This document shows positions 46,908 to 59,191 of a stretch of DNA of 64,000 nucleotides, piece after piece. The notes below the pieces were generated by a model. It had not been told where the DNA came from. It saw nothing but the letters and a program-made list of their open reading frames with translations, and did no database searches. The DNA is from Parietaria judaica (taxonomy: Eukaryota > Streptophyta > Magnoliopsida > Rosales > Urticaceae). Where the stretch lies: positions 27,461,056-27,525,055 of the forward strand of contig OX940868.1 of NCBI GenBank assembly GCA_954871525.1, written 5' to 3'. The translations under genes were made by a program, and so were the position numbers. Position 1 is the first letter of the stretch. The number at the start of each line of letters is the position of its first letter.

Positions 46908-48355
46908 GAAGACGCCCTCTGTTTATACTCTTAAGAAAACAATTTTGACACTTTTACCCCCACAATACACCAGACTTTTCTTAGGGCTTACTCTCTTTAT
47001 TTCCTTTTTCCTAGCTATAAGCTCTGGGGTTTGGTTGCCTTGTAATGAAGGGAAAAAAAATCCTTTAGAGCAAAAAAAAAAAGAAGGAAAAATCATTGGG
47101 GCCTAGCTTGTCGTTTCCTGTTGAACATTAGTGTTCAGCCGAGCGTCACATTTTTTTTTGTTTGTTAAAATTGCGGAAGTGTGAAATAAAGTGGTGACTC
47201 ATTCTTTTATTTTTTGAAATTTTGATGTAAAATATTATTCATTTCGAACATTTTATTTTTTAGCTGTTCGGTTACACCATTATTTCTTTCCATGAGTCTT
47301 CATTACTTCCATTATGGTCTCAAGGTTTAAGATGTGCATGTAGTCATGTTCAAAGTGATTTACATGAAATAAGAAGTAACTTCGATTTAACCCCTTGAAA
47401 TATTTCAAGGCTTCAAACCAGCATTTTACAATATTCTCATTCAAGATCCTGATGTAAATACTGACTGAGCCATTATACCATTTAGTATATAGTAGAATTT
47501 CGTTAAATTAAAAACTTTAAGTAGATAATAATTTTTATATAATTAATATTATTAAAAATTCTCTAGTCCCAACTCCCAACAATATTAATTTGTAGAAATA
47601 TTATTATAGATTGTTAGTCAGAAAGTAATATCAAAAGCGACGTTTTTGTAGTGAAGATAGCTACAAACGGACGCTAGCAAGTTGTAAGGTTAACATCAAT
47701 TAAGTAATTGGTAAACTTTGGTCCATTTAAACGAACAATTCAGAGAACAAGACAACTCAAGAATCTCATGCTTGTGCTTTTCTCATAAGTATTTTTTGTA
47801 TACTCAATTTTGTAACACTTCGTGCAAAAAATTTACATTGTGAGATCTTTTGTGGAGTTGACACCTCTTTAACGGATCTAAATATATTAAATCCTTGCGT
47901 GTTTTGCTCCCCACCCGATCTTATTCCGTTAAAAGAGAGTATGTTCCTCATCCTCACACTCTAAACAATTTGTTCCCCTACGCAAAATAACTAGAAAAGT
48001 TGTTTTTTTGACACTTCAATCCATGATAAAAATGTTGAAGGAGAGAAAATGAGATAGACAGGAAGAGAAATGAGAGAGAGAAACCAAATTTAAAATGAAA
48101 AAAAAAAAAAAAAAAAAGTGGATGTTCGAAAACGAAAACACAGATTTCACATGACCATTTTAGCAAAAAATATCGTGCACAGCTTCAGATTTTAAGTTTG
48201 TACAAATTCGGAAATGCCCGATGTAAGAACAATGATGTAATTTGTAATTGTGACTTGTGTCTTATTTTTACGGTTCACTAGCGATAAATATATATATTTT
48301 ACCATAACATTAATTTGGTGGAGATGATATTTCTTAGAAAAAGCCCACACGACAC

Positions 48356-48356
<1 letters not shown>
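46908..48356. other. Intergenic, AT-rich
   Basis: Begins with the ABC1K 3' UTR. A poly-A run lies at 48099-48117 (plus strand). No gene recognised. Confidence 0.45.

Positions 48357-48434
<78 letters not shown>
48357..48434. repeat. (AAT)n microsatellite
   Basis: About 26 near-perfect AAT units, the longest trinucleotide run in the window. Confidence 0.95.
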
Positions 48435-50935
48435 GTACTAATATTCCATAAGGAAACCAATAAATTAAAAAGAATTAGAAAATGACTCCACCGTCCTTCC
48501 CTCTGCTCTTAGTGCAAAACAACGTTATAAACGTGTCAAAAGACAAGAACGCACAACATAGAAATAAAGGGGAATATTGGGATCATATTTCAAAAGAAAC
48601 CAATAATAATGGAACCTTAACATTACTCTAAAACGTTACTTATCATAATTCAGTTGATACTTAAGAAGAAATTTCTAAAATATATATAAAAACTGAACCA
48701 GAATAATATCGCTTAGTTCTACTTAATATTTTTGCGTGTACCAAAAAATATCTTTCTATAAAGTATATGTAGAAAGAAACCCTAGTTACTTAAAAGCTAA
48801 TCTAATCATCAATTTTCAATGACAAAGAAATGTGATAAAGAAGACAATAGTTTGGTCATATTATCGGGTTTAGCTCTTGTAGTCAAAACTAATGATCATT
48901 TTCGCCTTAGTTGTCATGAATATACATATCACATTGTATTATTAATGCATAAAACACGATCATATATAAATATAGGGCATTGGAAAAGACAGAAATGCAC
49001 TTTAAGGGCTGACTTATTCAAAACGATGGAGAATAGCGATAATTTCTTTGGGCGGTCGAGAGTGAAAGGGAAATTATAGATGGTCGGTTCGAATATACTG
49101 AAATTTTGTCTCCGTTTTGGGACACGTATCGAGGCTTCTTCTTACACATGATGATTGCTAGCTTTTAGCTTCTCTTCTCGCCACAAAAGGAGCCATCACA
49201 AGATATAGAACGTGATAAGGTCAACAATGTGGGAACCTTTTTGTTCTCTAATGTAATCATATGTGTGCGTTTTTATGACGTACGGCTTACTCAATATATA
49301 TCCATAAATGTGTGTGAAGTAGAGCTTTGACCAAAGGATGATCGTATGATCTCGTTTGCTTGCAGCTATTCTTGGACATTTGTGGATGCTTAATTCCTAC
49401 ATTATAAGCTTACCATTTGTATATCATATTAATATTTGGTATTCTTATTCTAAATTCAAATAAGAATGTCTATTTCGTTACGAGTATAATGAAATAATAT
49501 GCTCGTTTGCATTAAGCAATATTTGTAAAAATTAATAATAATTATGTATTTATCTTAAATTTTTTTATAAATAACTTCTAAGAGGATGAACATCTTTTTC
49601 TCATTTCTCACGCTTTCATATGTCTTATCACGGACAATAATAATGTCAGATATATTGTCCATGATATTTAAATAGAAATAGTATAGTTTTAGTCTCTTAA
49701 CGCATTTTCTTCAATAACACATATATAATCGAATATTTGGACTTGTGCCCGTTTGAGAGGTCTAGGGTCCAAAACCCTTATCACACTAAATAAAACTAAA
49801 AAAAAAAACACTTTCCAATCTAATTATACATAGCTAAATGAAAGCATTTATACAAAAACACTTTCATTTTTTTTCTCTAGCTTTTGACATAACTTATCAT
49901 TTATGTCATATTTGTTTGACATATATGCGAGATAAACAATAAGTCAAATGTGACAAAAGACTAGCGCAATAACTAGCTAGACGATTATAGCAATAACATA
50001 TCAATTTTAGCTTAATTTGCATAATCTTCCATTTTACACTTGAAAAAATAATAAAGGTAATCATCATTGTCTTTCTACAAAAAGTTCCAATTGGATAAGC
50101 ATCATATTTTGCGACGCGAATGAAGTATGTGGACCCACCAAGGTGTATTATTGAGCCCACGTGTCACCTATGACGTCATCGGCATAAGTTTCTTGGTTTG
50201 ACACTGTGAGGCAATTAATAAACAAATGGATAAAAGGGACAAAACAAGCACAAGACCCATGCCCAAAATTTAAATAAAAGTTAGAAAATGTGACGCTTTT
50301 TATATTAATATTATTTTTGGAAGTGGTCCCATTGCCAAAAATTTAGTCACCGCTAAGCAAGAGACACGTTAGTTCCATTTTCGTCAAACTTCACATTACA
50401 AAATGATAATAATCCTCTCATGCAAATATAATATAATATATATATAAAAATATATATTACTTTATAATTAGAACTGAAAATGACAATTAGCCTTACAGGT
50501 GGAGGTGAGGGAACACGTGTCTCCCATCGGACGGCTGTTTTACCATCATCGGAATCTTTGAATCAATGTCGGGAACTTTGAGACCTATTTCACGATTAAA
50601 CAAATTTATCCAGCTCTAGATATTAGCAATTTTTTGTAAATTTTTATTGCAAAACTTGTAATGTATGAAAAGCATTATGAGTATAAGTTACGGGATAAGT
50701 ATAATGGATTGGATTACGTTATTTATTATTATCGTGTTACTATATAATATATAGATAGTAAAAATCAAGAATATCAATAGATTTTTGGAGATGCCATTCT
50801 AACTAAAATAAGTATGTCATTATATTCATCAAGATATATCAAAGACTTATTTTTCGTCGCTATATGTGTCTAATCGCAACGGAATTTATTTAACTTTGTT
50901 ATAAATAAATACAAAATCACCTTGACAATGTCAAC
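48435..50935. other. Intergenic, AT-rich
   Basis: No gene is supported; the frames at 48819-49079 and 49906-50160 carry no recognisable domain. ACGTGTC elements occur at about 50159 and 50514 (ABRE-like), but no promoter can be assigned to them. Confidence 0.4.
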
Positions 50936-51610
50936 TAGGGCTGCAACCGGTCGGTTGATCTGTTTATTTTTCACTATTTGGTATCCTTAACCTAATTCCG
51001 GTTAGTCATGTTTTAATAACCGTAACTTGTTTTTGAAACCGGTTAACCGGAAACCGGTTAACCTAATTACCAGTTATCAAAATCTAATTAACATGTTTAA
51101 TAACCTTAACATGTTTTTTTGCTAAAAAAATATAGCATATAAACAACGATCAAACATATCGGTCCAAATGAATAATAATAATAATAATGAAACTTGAATA
51201 AATAATATGAAGCATAACAATAATAAATAATGAACAAAATCAAGTAGAGAACGATAAAACAACTGAAGAAGATTAAGCGAGAAAAAAAGAAGAGAAAGTC
51301 GAGGTGGATGAAAGAATAAAGGCTAGGCGAGAAAAGAAGGAGAAAGAAGTCGAACAGATTTTGACGGAAAGAGAGAAAACCCTACTTAACTTAATTTAAT
51401 TTTAATATATTTAAATAAAAAATAATATTAAAATCGGTTACTAAAATAACCTGTTTTGAAAAATAAATAACATGTAACCTTATCCTGTTTGAAACCGGAT
51501 ACGGTTAACCTTAACATGTTTTCAAAATAATTCGGTTAGGGTTATTTTAAACCGGATAATTTTCGGTTATGATTTTAAAATTCGGTTACCGATTATTTTG
51601 CACACCCACC
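50936..51610. mobile_element. hAT-like non-autonomous element rich in GGTTAACCGG
   Basis: Left end TAGGGCTGCAACCGG and right end TTTTGCACACCCACC are weakly inverse. Both sides carry GTCAAC (50930-50935 and 51611-51616), which may be a worn target duplication. Subterminal regions repeat AACCGGTTAACC-like motifs in both orientations. No transposase. Confidence 0.6.
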
Positions 51611-52635
51611 GTCAACGTTATAGAGTTTTTTGATCCCCGCCACACGATTCCACCAAAAAGTTATACATGATGACCACACATGGATGCTCTATCGACGAAG
51701 ATTGCTGCGGGGCTTGAAATTTTGATAAAAATAAAATTAAAAAAATTGCGCCCTGCTAATATTTTGGCGTGACACCTCCGTCTTTAGTGATAATGTGATG
51801 ACAATATTAATATCGTTTCTATAAAGCTAAGACACACTTATATATATAACTAATTATGTAAAGTTTTTTTTTACAGTGATTTCACAATTAATTATGAAAT
51901 ACTATTGCTTTTATTTATAAAAAGGCTTATATAGTATTGTTTTTTTTTATAATTATATTATAAAATGTAACGAATTATTCATTTAGCATATAGTTAGATC
52001 TCAATAAGGACCAAACATGATATTATTAAATTATCAAAATTCTACTGTATTAAATAATTAATCCTCTTCTTCAATTTTTTTTTTAATTAAACCTCTCTCC
52101 ACTGAAAAATATTTCGGAAAGGAACGACGCTTAATATTTTAGAAAGGCATATATTTATTAAGTTTGTGTAATTCTTGTGCGTACGTATATATGCACAAGC
52201 ATAATTTTGCATAATAGATTATTTTTTAGTATATAGTTTTAAGTGGTGCACGTCCTTTTCGTTTTAAAAATTATAAATATTATATTCATGTGTCTCCTAT
52301 CGTCGACGTAAATCATGGTTTGCTCGAAATCAAAATAATACGTTCCGACAAAGACAAAATTATATGACGTTTAGATTTTGATCGATTATGGAAATTTCCC
52401 ATTAAGAAAATACCGAATCTCTAGCCACTCCGGATCTGTTTCTTCCTAATACAGTAAGAGCGTCAAGATTAAGAAGATAATTAAAGCTATATTAAATAAT
52501 TAATTAATTATATTATACCGATTTTGCACGCATCAATAGCAACCAAGTTTTTCCATGGCATATAATTAACTTGGCAAAAAAAAAACTAAGTTAATAAAAA
52601 TTGTGATATGGATCGGTTTGATCCCGAGCATCACA
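51611..52635. other. Intergenic, AT-rich; 3' flank of MYB gene 2
   Basis: No gene or repeat boundary seen. Contains the probable 3' UTR of the minus-strand MYB. Confidence 0.4.
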
Positions 52636-53933
52636 TCACTCATAATTGACGTTGAAAATGTCGGAAATTTCAAACTTCAACATTTCGCTGCAGTATCTTT
52701 CCCCGGCCGGCTCGTCCTCCAAAAACGTCGTCGTCGTCGAGTTCGAGTAATTCAACGCTGTCGTCGGGCTCGAAGAAGGCGTCGACATAACGGACTTCGT
52801 TGTCGTTGCCGTGAAGCTGAAGTTCTGATCTTGACTGGGAAACGCGGGCACGTAGTGATTCAAATCCTCGTGGAAAGCGCTTGAGTCGTCGATGGCAACC
52901 GTGCCGGGATTACAGTTTTCCCACTCCGCCATTAAAGCGGGACATGCTTCATGAGCCTGGTACTCATGGTAACTGAGGAAACTATCTTGCTGGAAGAGTG
53001 GTTGGTCGGTCTGAACAAGGTGTTGGAGATGATGATGATCAGAGCCCCCAAGGAAGAGGTCGAGTTGATGGTGAGAAGTAGAAGAAGAAGACGACATGAG
53101 AGAAGAGGCGAGCTTCATGAGCTGATCCGGACTGAGCAGAGACTGTTGGTGTGAGTTTGAGTGAGCTTCCCAAAGCCTGGTCATGTTTATCTGAGAGGTG
53201 AGGATGGAGGAGAGGTCAAGGAGATCGAGGCGCGGACTGTGCGTCACCGGGTCGATCCCCATCCGGAGAAGCCGTTTCCGGATGTGCGTGTTCCAGTAGT
53301 TCTTGATCTCGTTGTCCGTTCTTCCCGGCAATCGAGCCGCAATGGCGGACCACCTGAATAGGGATAACCAAACAAATTAAATATCAATTATAAAAGCTCC
53401 CTTAACTATAATCTACCCTAAATTTTATCTTTTTCATTTTCTTAACCTTAATTCTTAGCTCCCTCGGAATTTATGTCTCGAGTCCGCCGCCACTATTTTC
53501 TTTCAAAAATTCAAACCAACCTACCCTAAAGTCTTATCCCGGTTCCGCCACGATACAAGTTACGAAAAAAAGTTACTCACTTGTTGCCTAATATGCTGTG
53601 AAGCTGAATGATGGTCTCTTCCTCTTCGAAGGAGAATCGTCCTCTCTTGATGTCCGGTCGGAGATAGTTCGTCCACCGGAGTCTGCAGCTTTTGCCGCAC
53701 CTTTGCAATCCTGCTCATCACAAACAAAGCTCAAAACATCAGTGACCTAATAATCAAATCTCCACCATGCATGCATACATATTATAAATGTATAGCATAC
53801 CTGCATTCTTGGGAAGTGTTCTCCAATTGCCACAGCCATGTTTCTGAATGTAATCGACGAGCTTCTGGTCCTCCTCGGGAGTCCAAGGACCTTTTTTCAA
53901 ACCATTTTTATCACAGCACGGTGATCTCCCCAT
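52636..53933 (-). CDS. R2R3-MYB transcription factor, subgroup 11-like (MYB41/74/102 type), three exons
   Basis: Exon 1 is 53801-53933, exon 2 is 53581-53710 and exon 3 is 52636-53353. Phases 1 and 2 are at the canonical sites; the product is 326 residues. [17 protein letters not shown] opens R2, which ends in [17 protein letters not shown]3 ends in [19 protein letters not shown]. The segment right after R3, [19 protein letters not shown], is characteristic of subgroup 11. Arabidopsis members (MYB41, 49, 74, 102) act in osmotic, ABA, wound and cuticle/suberin responses; that role here is inference. The C-terminus has Ser-, His- and Thr-rich runs ([22 protein letters not shown]) and ends [21 protein letters not shown] stretch at about 53985-53995 fits a minus-strand TATA box. 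Confidence 0.92.
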
Positions 53934-54402
53934 ACTCTAGTTCGATTATGATTATGTGTATAGCCTCAAAGTGCTATGTATATAGGTATATATAGATATA
54001 GTGTTCGATCGAGTGAGAAGTGTATAGTAGTATATTTAGGGTTTAAAGAAGAGAGAGAGAGAGAGGTGTGTAGGTCCGTATTGAGACGTAGAAAGGTATA
54101 TATAGAAGTGGGAAAAGGAAGGAGAGGAGAGAGAGAAGAAAACAAACACAAAATGATAAGTCAAACGGATTCGGTGCCGTCCCTTTTTCTCACCGTGGCT
54201 ACGTGTCCATCCATGCCCAAAATCTTAATTTTCACCTCTTAGCTTACTTTTGCATGGAAAATATCATTATGTAATAAAATACCGGCTCATACGTAATTAA
54301 TAACCATCACTTTCTTAAACATTATACGTCATTTTTCCCCTAAATATATCTTGCTATATTAGGCTTTAAAACGTATTGGCCACTGTGTACTAATATATAC
54401 AG
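53934..54402 (-). promoter_or_regulatory. Proximal promoter and leader of MYB gene 2
   Basis: Contains TATATAGG/TATATATAG near 53978-53998 and a (GA)n tract at 54050-54066, both usual in plant promoters and leaders. Confidence 0.5.
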
Positions 54403-55104
54403 ATAATTACGGCAAAAATATTCAAGTTGTAGTGTACCCAAGTTTTTCTTTTGGAAAAAGTACTCAATTTTTTAAAAAAAAGTTAATTAAGTGTCCGATT
54501 TATGTAAAAACACTAGCTTAATTATTTAGGGAAAAGTATAACCTTTAAACAATTTTATTTTTATTTATTCGTTTTAGTATTGGGCCCGTTTGACACAACT
54601 AAACTTTTTTAAAATACTTTAAATTCAATTTAAGAAAAAAAATATTTTTAAAAAGAAACTGACAAGTGTTTGGTAAATTGTTAATAAAATAGTTGTTGTT
54701 AGTAACAAAAATTGATTTAGTGTTAGGTTAAAAAATTTATTTATGCTAAAAAGACTAAAATAAATTAAATCCGTATTTTTTTTTAGTAAAAACCAAAATC
54801 AGGGAATCCTAATTTTTACGACTCGTGTACAAATATCTAAAATCGCTTTTGTGTTTTTTGTAAAATTTTTTTTACCAAATACTAGAAAAAAAAATAGTTT
54901 CTTTTAAAAACAAAAACATGACACTACAAGCCAAACTAATCGCAGTCATTATTTATAGTAATTATTTGGGTCTCTATTCTAACATTTTTAAAAAAAGTTA
55001 GGCGAAACTCGAAAATAGAAAAAGTTACTGTTTTACGAAAATTAAATATCTTCCTCAGGAGTTGATACATTTGACTAAAGCTTAATTACTTTTACCGCAA
55101 TTAT
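54403..55104. mobile_element. Candidate MITE with ATAATTRCGGYAAAA termini
   Basis: Left end ATAATTACGGCAAAA and right end TTTTACCGCAATTAT are inverses with two mismatches. The 702-base interior is AT-rich and non-coding. The flanks are TATA-rich, so the target duplication is ambiguous. The terminus resembles those at 6.7, 24.1, 42.9 and 60.5 kb. Confidence 0.55.
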
Positions 55105-55207
55105 ATATATTAATTAAAGGCTAGCTATATATCATTCTCCGGCGGAGCGTGTCACTCCTGGCTTTGTGGATTCACATATATTAGCTGTCATCAACGTGGG
55201 TTACTGC

Positions 55208-55213
55208 CACGTG
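55208..55213. promoter_or_regulatory. G-box CACGTG
   Basis: GCCACGTGCC lies about 1.3 kb upstream of MYB gene 2 on its 5' side. Such G-box/ABRE sites bind bZIP and bHLH factors and would fit an ABA-responsive MYB, but distance and an intervening repeat make this speculative. Confidence 0.35.
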
Positions 55214-56366
55214 CCCCTTTCTTTCTTTCTTTCAAAGCCTTTTGCTAAAGCGACGTCTCCTTCTTCCACGTAAGGCTAAGTTCACGAAAAAATTGACCAA
55301 TTTGTCCCCCAAAAGAAGATCATTTGGCAAAAGTTGCAAGGATCTTTTTGGTATTTGAACCAAGTTTAGTCGTTTGTTTGACTATCCGCGGTTGTACGGA
55401 CGATGATAAAAGGGGAAAGAAGCCGTTGGTCAATTATAGTAAAAGAAATAAAAAATAAAAAATTGATGATGAGTAAGAGGATCAGCATTGAATGAGAGAG
55501 CAATAATGGAGCTCGGCGTTTGCTGAAAAATAGGAGCATTTATTGTGCATGCAAGAGCTTCTCTATCGAATAAGAGTTGTTTATACGTTTTGAACTAATA
55601 TTATATACATTATATTATGATAAAATAAAAGTTCTATGATTATCTTCTAATTATAAATATATTGGGATCCAATAAAATTCACCCACACATACATCTATGC
55701 CAATACTAAGTTTGCTGGACATATATATCACCTAGAGGGATCGCAAGTTAATGACTAATATATGTTGGTATTATTATTCAATGTTATCTTCTAATTTCTA
55801 GTACAAGTAATGAACATGCGAGATAAGGATAGTGCTTGTAATGACGTTTTTGTTATGAGGCATGCATGAATTTAGAAGAGAAATTGATCGGAGATAACAC
55901 CCTCTTCCGAAAACTGAAGATTACGGGTGAAGATCGACACTCACTTTCTCTCACACGCGAAATAGGAGATAAATCGAGGGATTCCATATTTCATCAATTA
56001 ATAGCTAAATGCAAATAGCCTCAAAATAAAGATAATAATCTTGGCCAATGTGATATGACGATAAACAACATTTCGCACGAGAAATGATAAGAAAATTGTA
56101 AACCGACAACAAACACGTTACAAAAATGTGTCGAATCACACAAAACATGTTTAGGCCTTGGAAATGATTCAATTAGGCGTACGTAAGGAAAAAAATAATA
56201 TTATTTTGTGTATTTTCTTTTTATTATAAAAAAGGTATATGCATGAAGATCTCTTAGAGATTTAAGGTTAAAGTACAAAGAAACTGCTTATATGTATTAT
56301 ATATATTTGTTACAATAATGCACACAATTATAAATAGTTGATACTTCTTGTTCACACCGGAACCTG
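55214..56366. other. Intergenic, AT-rich
   Basis: No gene or repeat boundary seen. Confidence 0.4.
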
Positions 56367-57093
56367 TAGGGGTGAAACCGGTACCGATAATCAGTAAATT
56401 AGCTTATTTTGGTATTGGTATTGAATAATCTAGATTTTTTTTTTTTTTGTATTGGTATCGGTTCTAAAATTTCTTGGTTTTTTATCAAACCGATACCGAG
56501 AAAAAAGAAAAGAAAATCGATAAATTAACCTAGACATAAATCGGGAATAATCCGGGGAAAAATCAAAAAATAATACAAACTACCATGTCCGAACCTCGGA
56601 CTCCGAAGTATAAATATTCATGTCTAATACATAAAAACATCAAAACATAAATAAACCATGTCATTTCTTTTTTCATCAAACAAACTATCATGTTCGAACT
56701 TCGGACTCCGAAGTATAAAAGTTCATGTCTAATACATAAAAATATAAAGCATAATTAAACCATGCCATTTCTTTTTTCATCAAATAAACTACCATGTCCG
56801 AACTTCGGACTCCGAAATGAGGGAGGGTGGGAGAGTGAGGAATCACAGAAAGTGCCCTAATTTGCTAAGAAAAATGAATGTAGTACACTCCAAAACGACA
56901 TGTAGTTCACAACCGAAACCGATACCGATATTCAAAAAATTTGTCTATCGGTATCGGTATCGGAAACCGATAACCGATAAGTATCGGTTATCGGTTTTAA
57001 GCTAAATTTATCAGTTTTTTTTTATAAACAGATCCGGGATCGATACTGAAACCGAGACGATACCGAGAAACGGTTACATAATTTTCACCCCTA
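56367..57093. mobile_element. hAT-type non-autonomous element, 727 bp, perfect 8-bp target duplication
   Basis: TIRs TAGGGGTGAAA and TTTTCACCCCTA, flanked by GGAACCTG at both 56359-56366 and 57094-57101. The interior is rich in CGGTATCGG/CCGATACCG motifs and has an internal tandem repeat. The small frame at 56817-57005 is a by-product. The termini resemble the element at 10531-11335. Confidence 0.93.
56584..56820. repeat. About 104-bp tandem repeat inside the hAT element
   Basis: CATGTCCGAACCTCGGACTC recurs with small changes at 56584, 56689 and 56793 (spacing 105 and 104), with conserved spacer text such as CATTTCTTTTTTCATCAAA. Two full units plus a partial third. Confidence 0.9.
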
Positions 57094-57101
57094 GGAACCT
57101 G

Positions 57102-59120
57102 TAAGTTAATTATAGAGCCAAAACAAAAAGAAACATTTGAAATAAAGAAGAATCAGTTACTAAGATAATTAATCAAATTTATATTTCGGCTTAGTACTAG
57201 TATAGTAATAAAAAAATGACATTCAAGCTATAATACTTATTTGTACAGGAACATGAAGCATTTTAAAATCAACCACGATGCTTATAAATAAGTACTCTTA
57301 GACAATTAATTAAGTATGATTAGCATTGTTACATACCAAAATAGAAAGCAATGGTACGTATGTTTAGCAAGCTTTTGGTGGTGCAATCTCACATTACCAC
57401 TTCTTAATTAGCGTCTATTTATGTCGCCTTATTTGAATAAAATAAAAACAAAAAGATAAAGATGATAAATTGTTGACCTTAATTTCTCAATCACAACATC
57501 AATAATCCAACCTCATTGACTTTGTGCCTTCTGGTTTTGCTTATAGTCTTGAATATGCACAATAGACCAGCAATAATGAGCTTTTATTCTATTTTACATT
57601 ATAATATTCAATCTCTCGCAATAGTACTCTAATTAAAAAAATAAATTAAGAAATTCGATATTTTGATTTAATTATTCAAACTTACCTAAAACGCACATCC
57701 CATTTTATTAACATAATATAGCTAGCTAAGAGCATGGCCTACATATATAAACTTTAATTTATATTATTTTCCCTTAATAACTTATTTTATAATTTGGTGC
57801 AAGAAAATTTGTTTTCATCATTATATATCATCAAATATATCATGTATGTCCCTTTGTGATTGTTTCTTTTGTCACGCTGATCACCAAATACTCTAACCAC
57901 TTCATCCATTCGTACATCTATTTTCTAGCTTATCATATCGATCATTGCTTCGTGATGTAAAACTCTTCACCTCATATATACATACATATATATTATATAT
58001 TTATCCATTGCCATTTCAAGAGTTGACCAATGACATATAGCGAACAGCAATGTATCCCCACCCTATATATGCTATAACTTGAAGTTGGACAAGACTATAT
58101 ATATATAGAGAGAGATATAATAGTTATATTCTTGGTTATGTAGCATCAGCATGTTCACATATAGAGTCTACAAAATTTTAAAAAAATTAAAATAATTGAA
58201 ATAATTGGGTGCTTGTTGAAGGTGCAAATGGAGAGAAGTGATTGGGAGATAATTCCATAATTCAAAACTTACAAGGACCCGTGAAATGAGCATGTGTGGT
58301 TTTGGTTAAGGAAGCGAACTACAAGTTCATCACTTCCAAAATCTTGTTTTCTAGTGGCTGCAAATTTAACATCATATATATATATATGGTTTCAATGGAA
58401 AGAAAAGAAAACAATCATAAATGAAAAATTAATCGTAAATATGGAGATTTTCAAATTGGTCAAAAAGTCTAAAGTCTTATAAACTACCGACTGAAAAAAA
58501 AAAAAAAAAAAAGGCTAACCAATGATAACCAATAATGTATTAGAAGCTTTTCAATTACGCCGAAATCTGCAAGAGTATGTCTTTCTTCGTTGAGGGACCC
58601 TGACGACATATTGGTTATTTAGATGAAATTTAAAAAAACGTGACATAAGCATTTAATTTTGTATTAATCATGTAGTCGGTATATTTTTACGGTCATTGTA
58701 GTCAAAAGTGGCACAGTAAAAATGTTAAAGTCCAGTTTCATCTATATAGAGTTGAACTTTAGTTTGGAAGAGATATGAATTCATCTTTACTTTAATACAA
58801 AAAATATTGAACAAAAGACATTTTTATTTTTTGAAAATTATACGAAATACTTATTTTTGTGTCAAACTTTTTAAGAAATGTCTATTTGTGAGAGTAAAAA
58901 ATATACATAATGAATAGTTTTTAAAATAAATTGACACAAAATGAGCATTTCGTTCATTTACCCTATTTTCAATAGTAGACGTATACGTATTATGTTAACG
59001 GGAAATGAAGGAAAAAAAAAAGATCTCGACACTATTGTTAAGCTTCTAAATATCGTTATCGCTAAAAAAAAAAAGGCAAAAATTATGTTAGGTACTTCGT
59101 AAAATTGAATACTTATACTT

Positions 59121-59123
<3 letters not shown>
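57102..59123. other. Intergenic, AT-rich
   Basis: No gene recognised. A poly-A run lies at 58494-58512 and several short TA runs are present. Confidence 0.45.

Positions 59124-59184
<61 letters not shown>
59124..59184. repeat. (TA)n microsatellite
   Basis: About 30 uninterrupted TA units. Confidence 0.95.
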
Positions 59185-59191
<7 letters not shown>

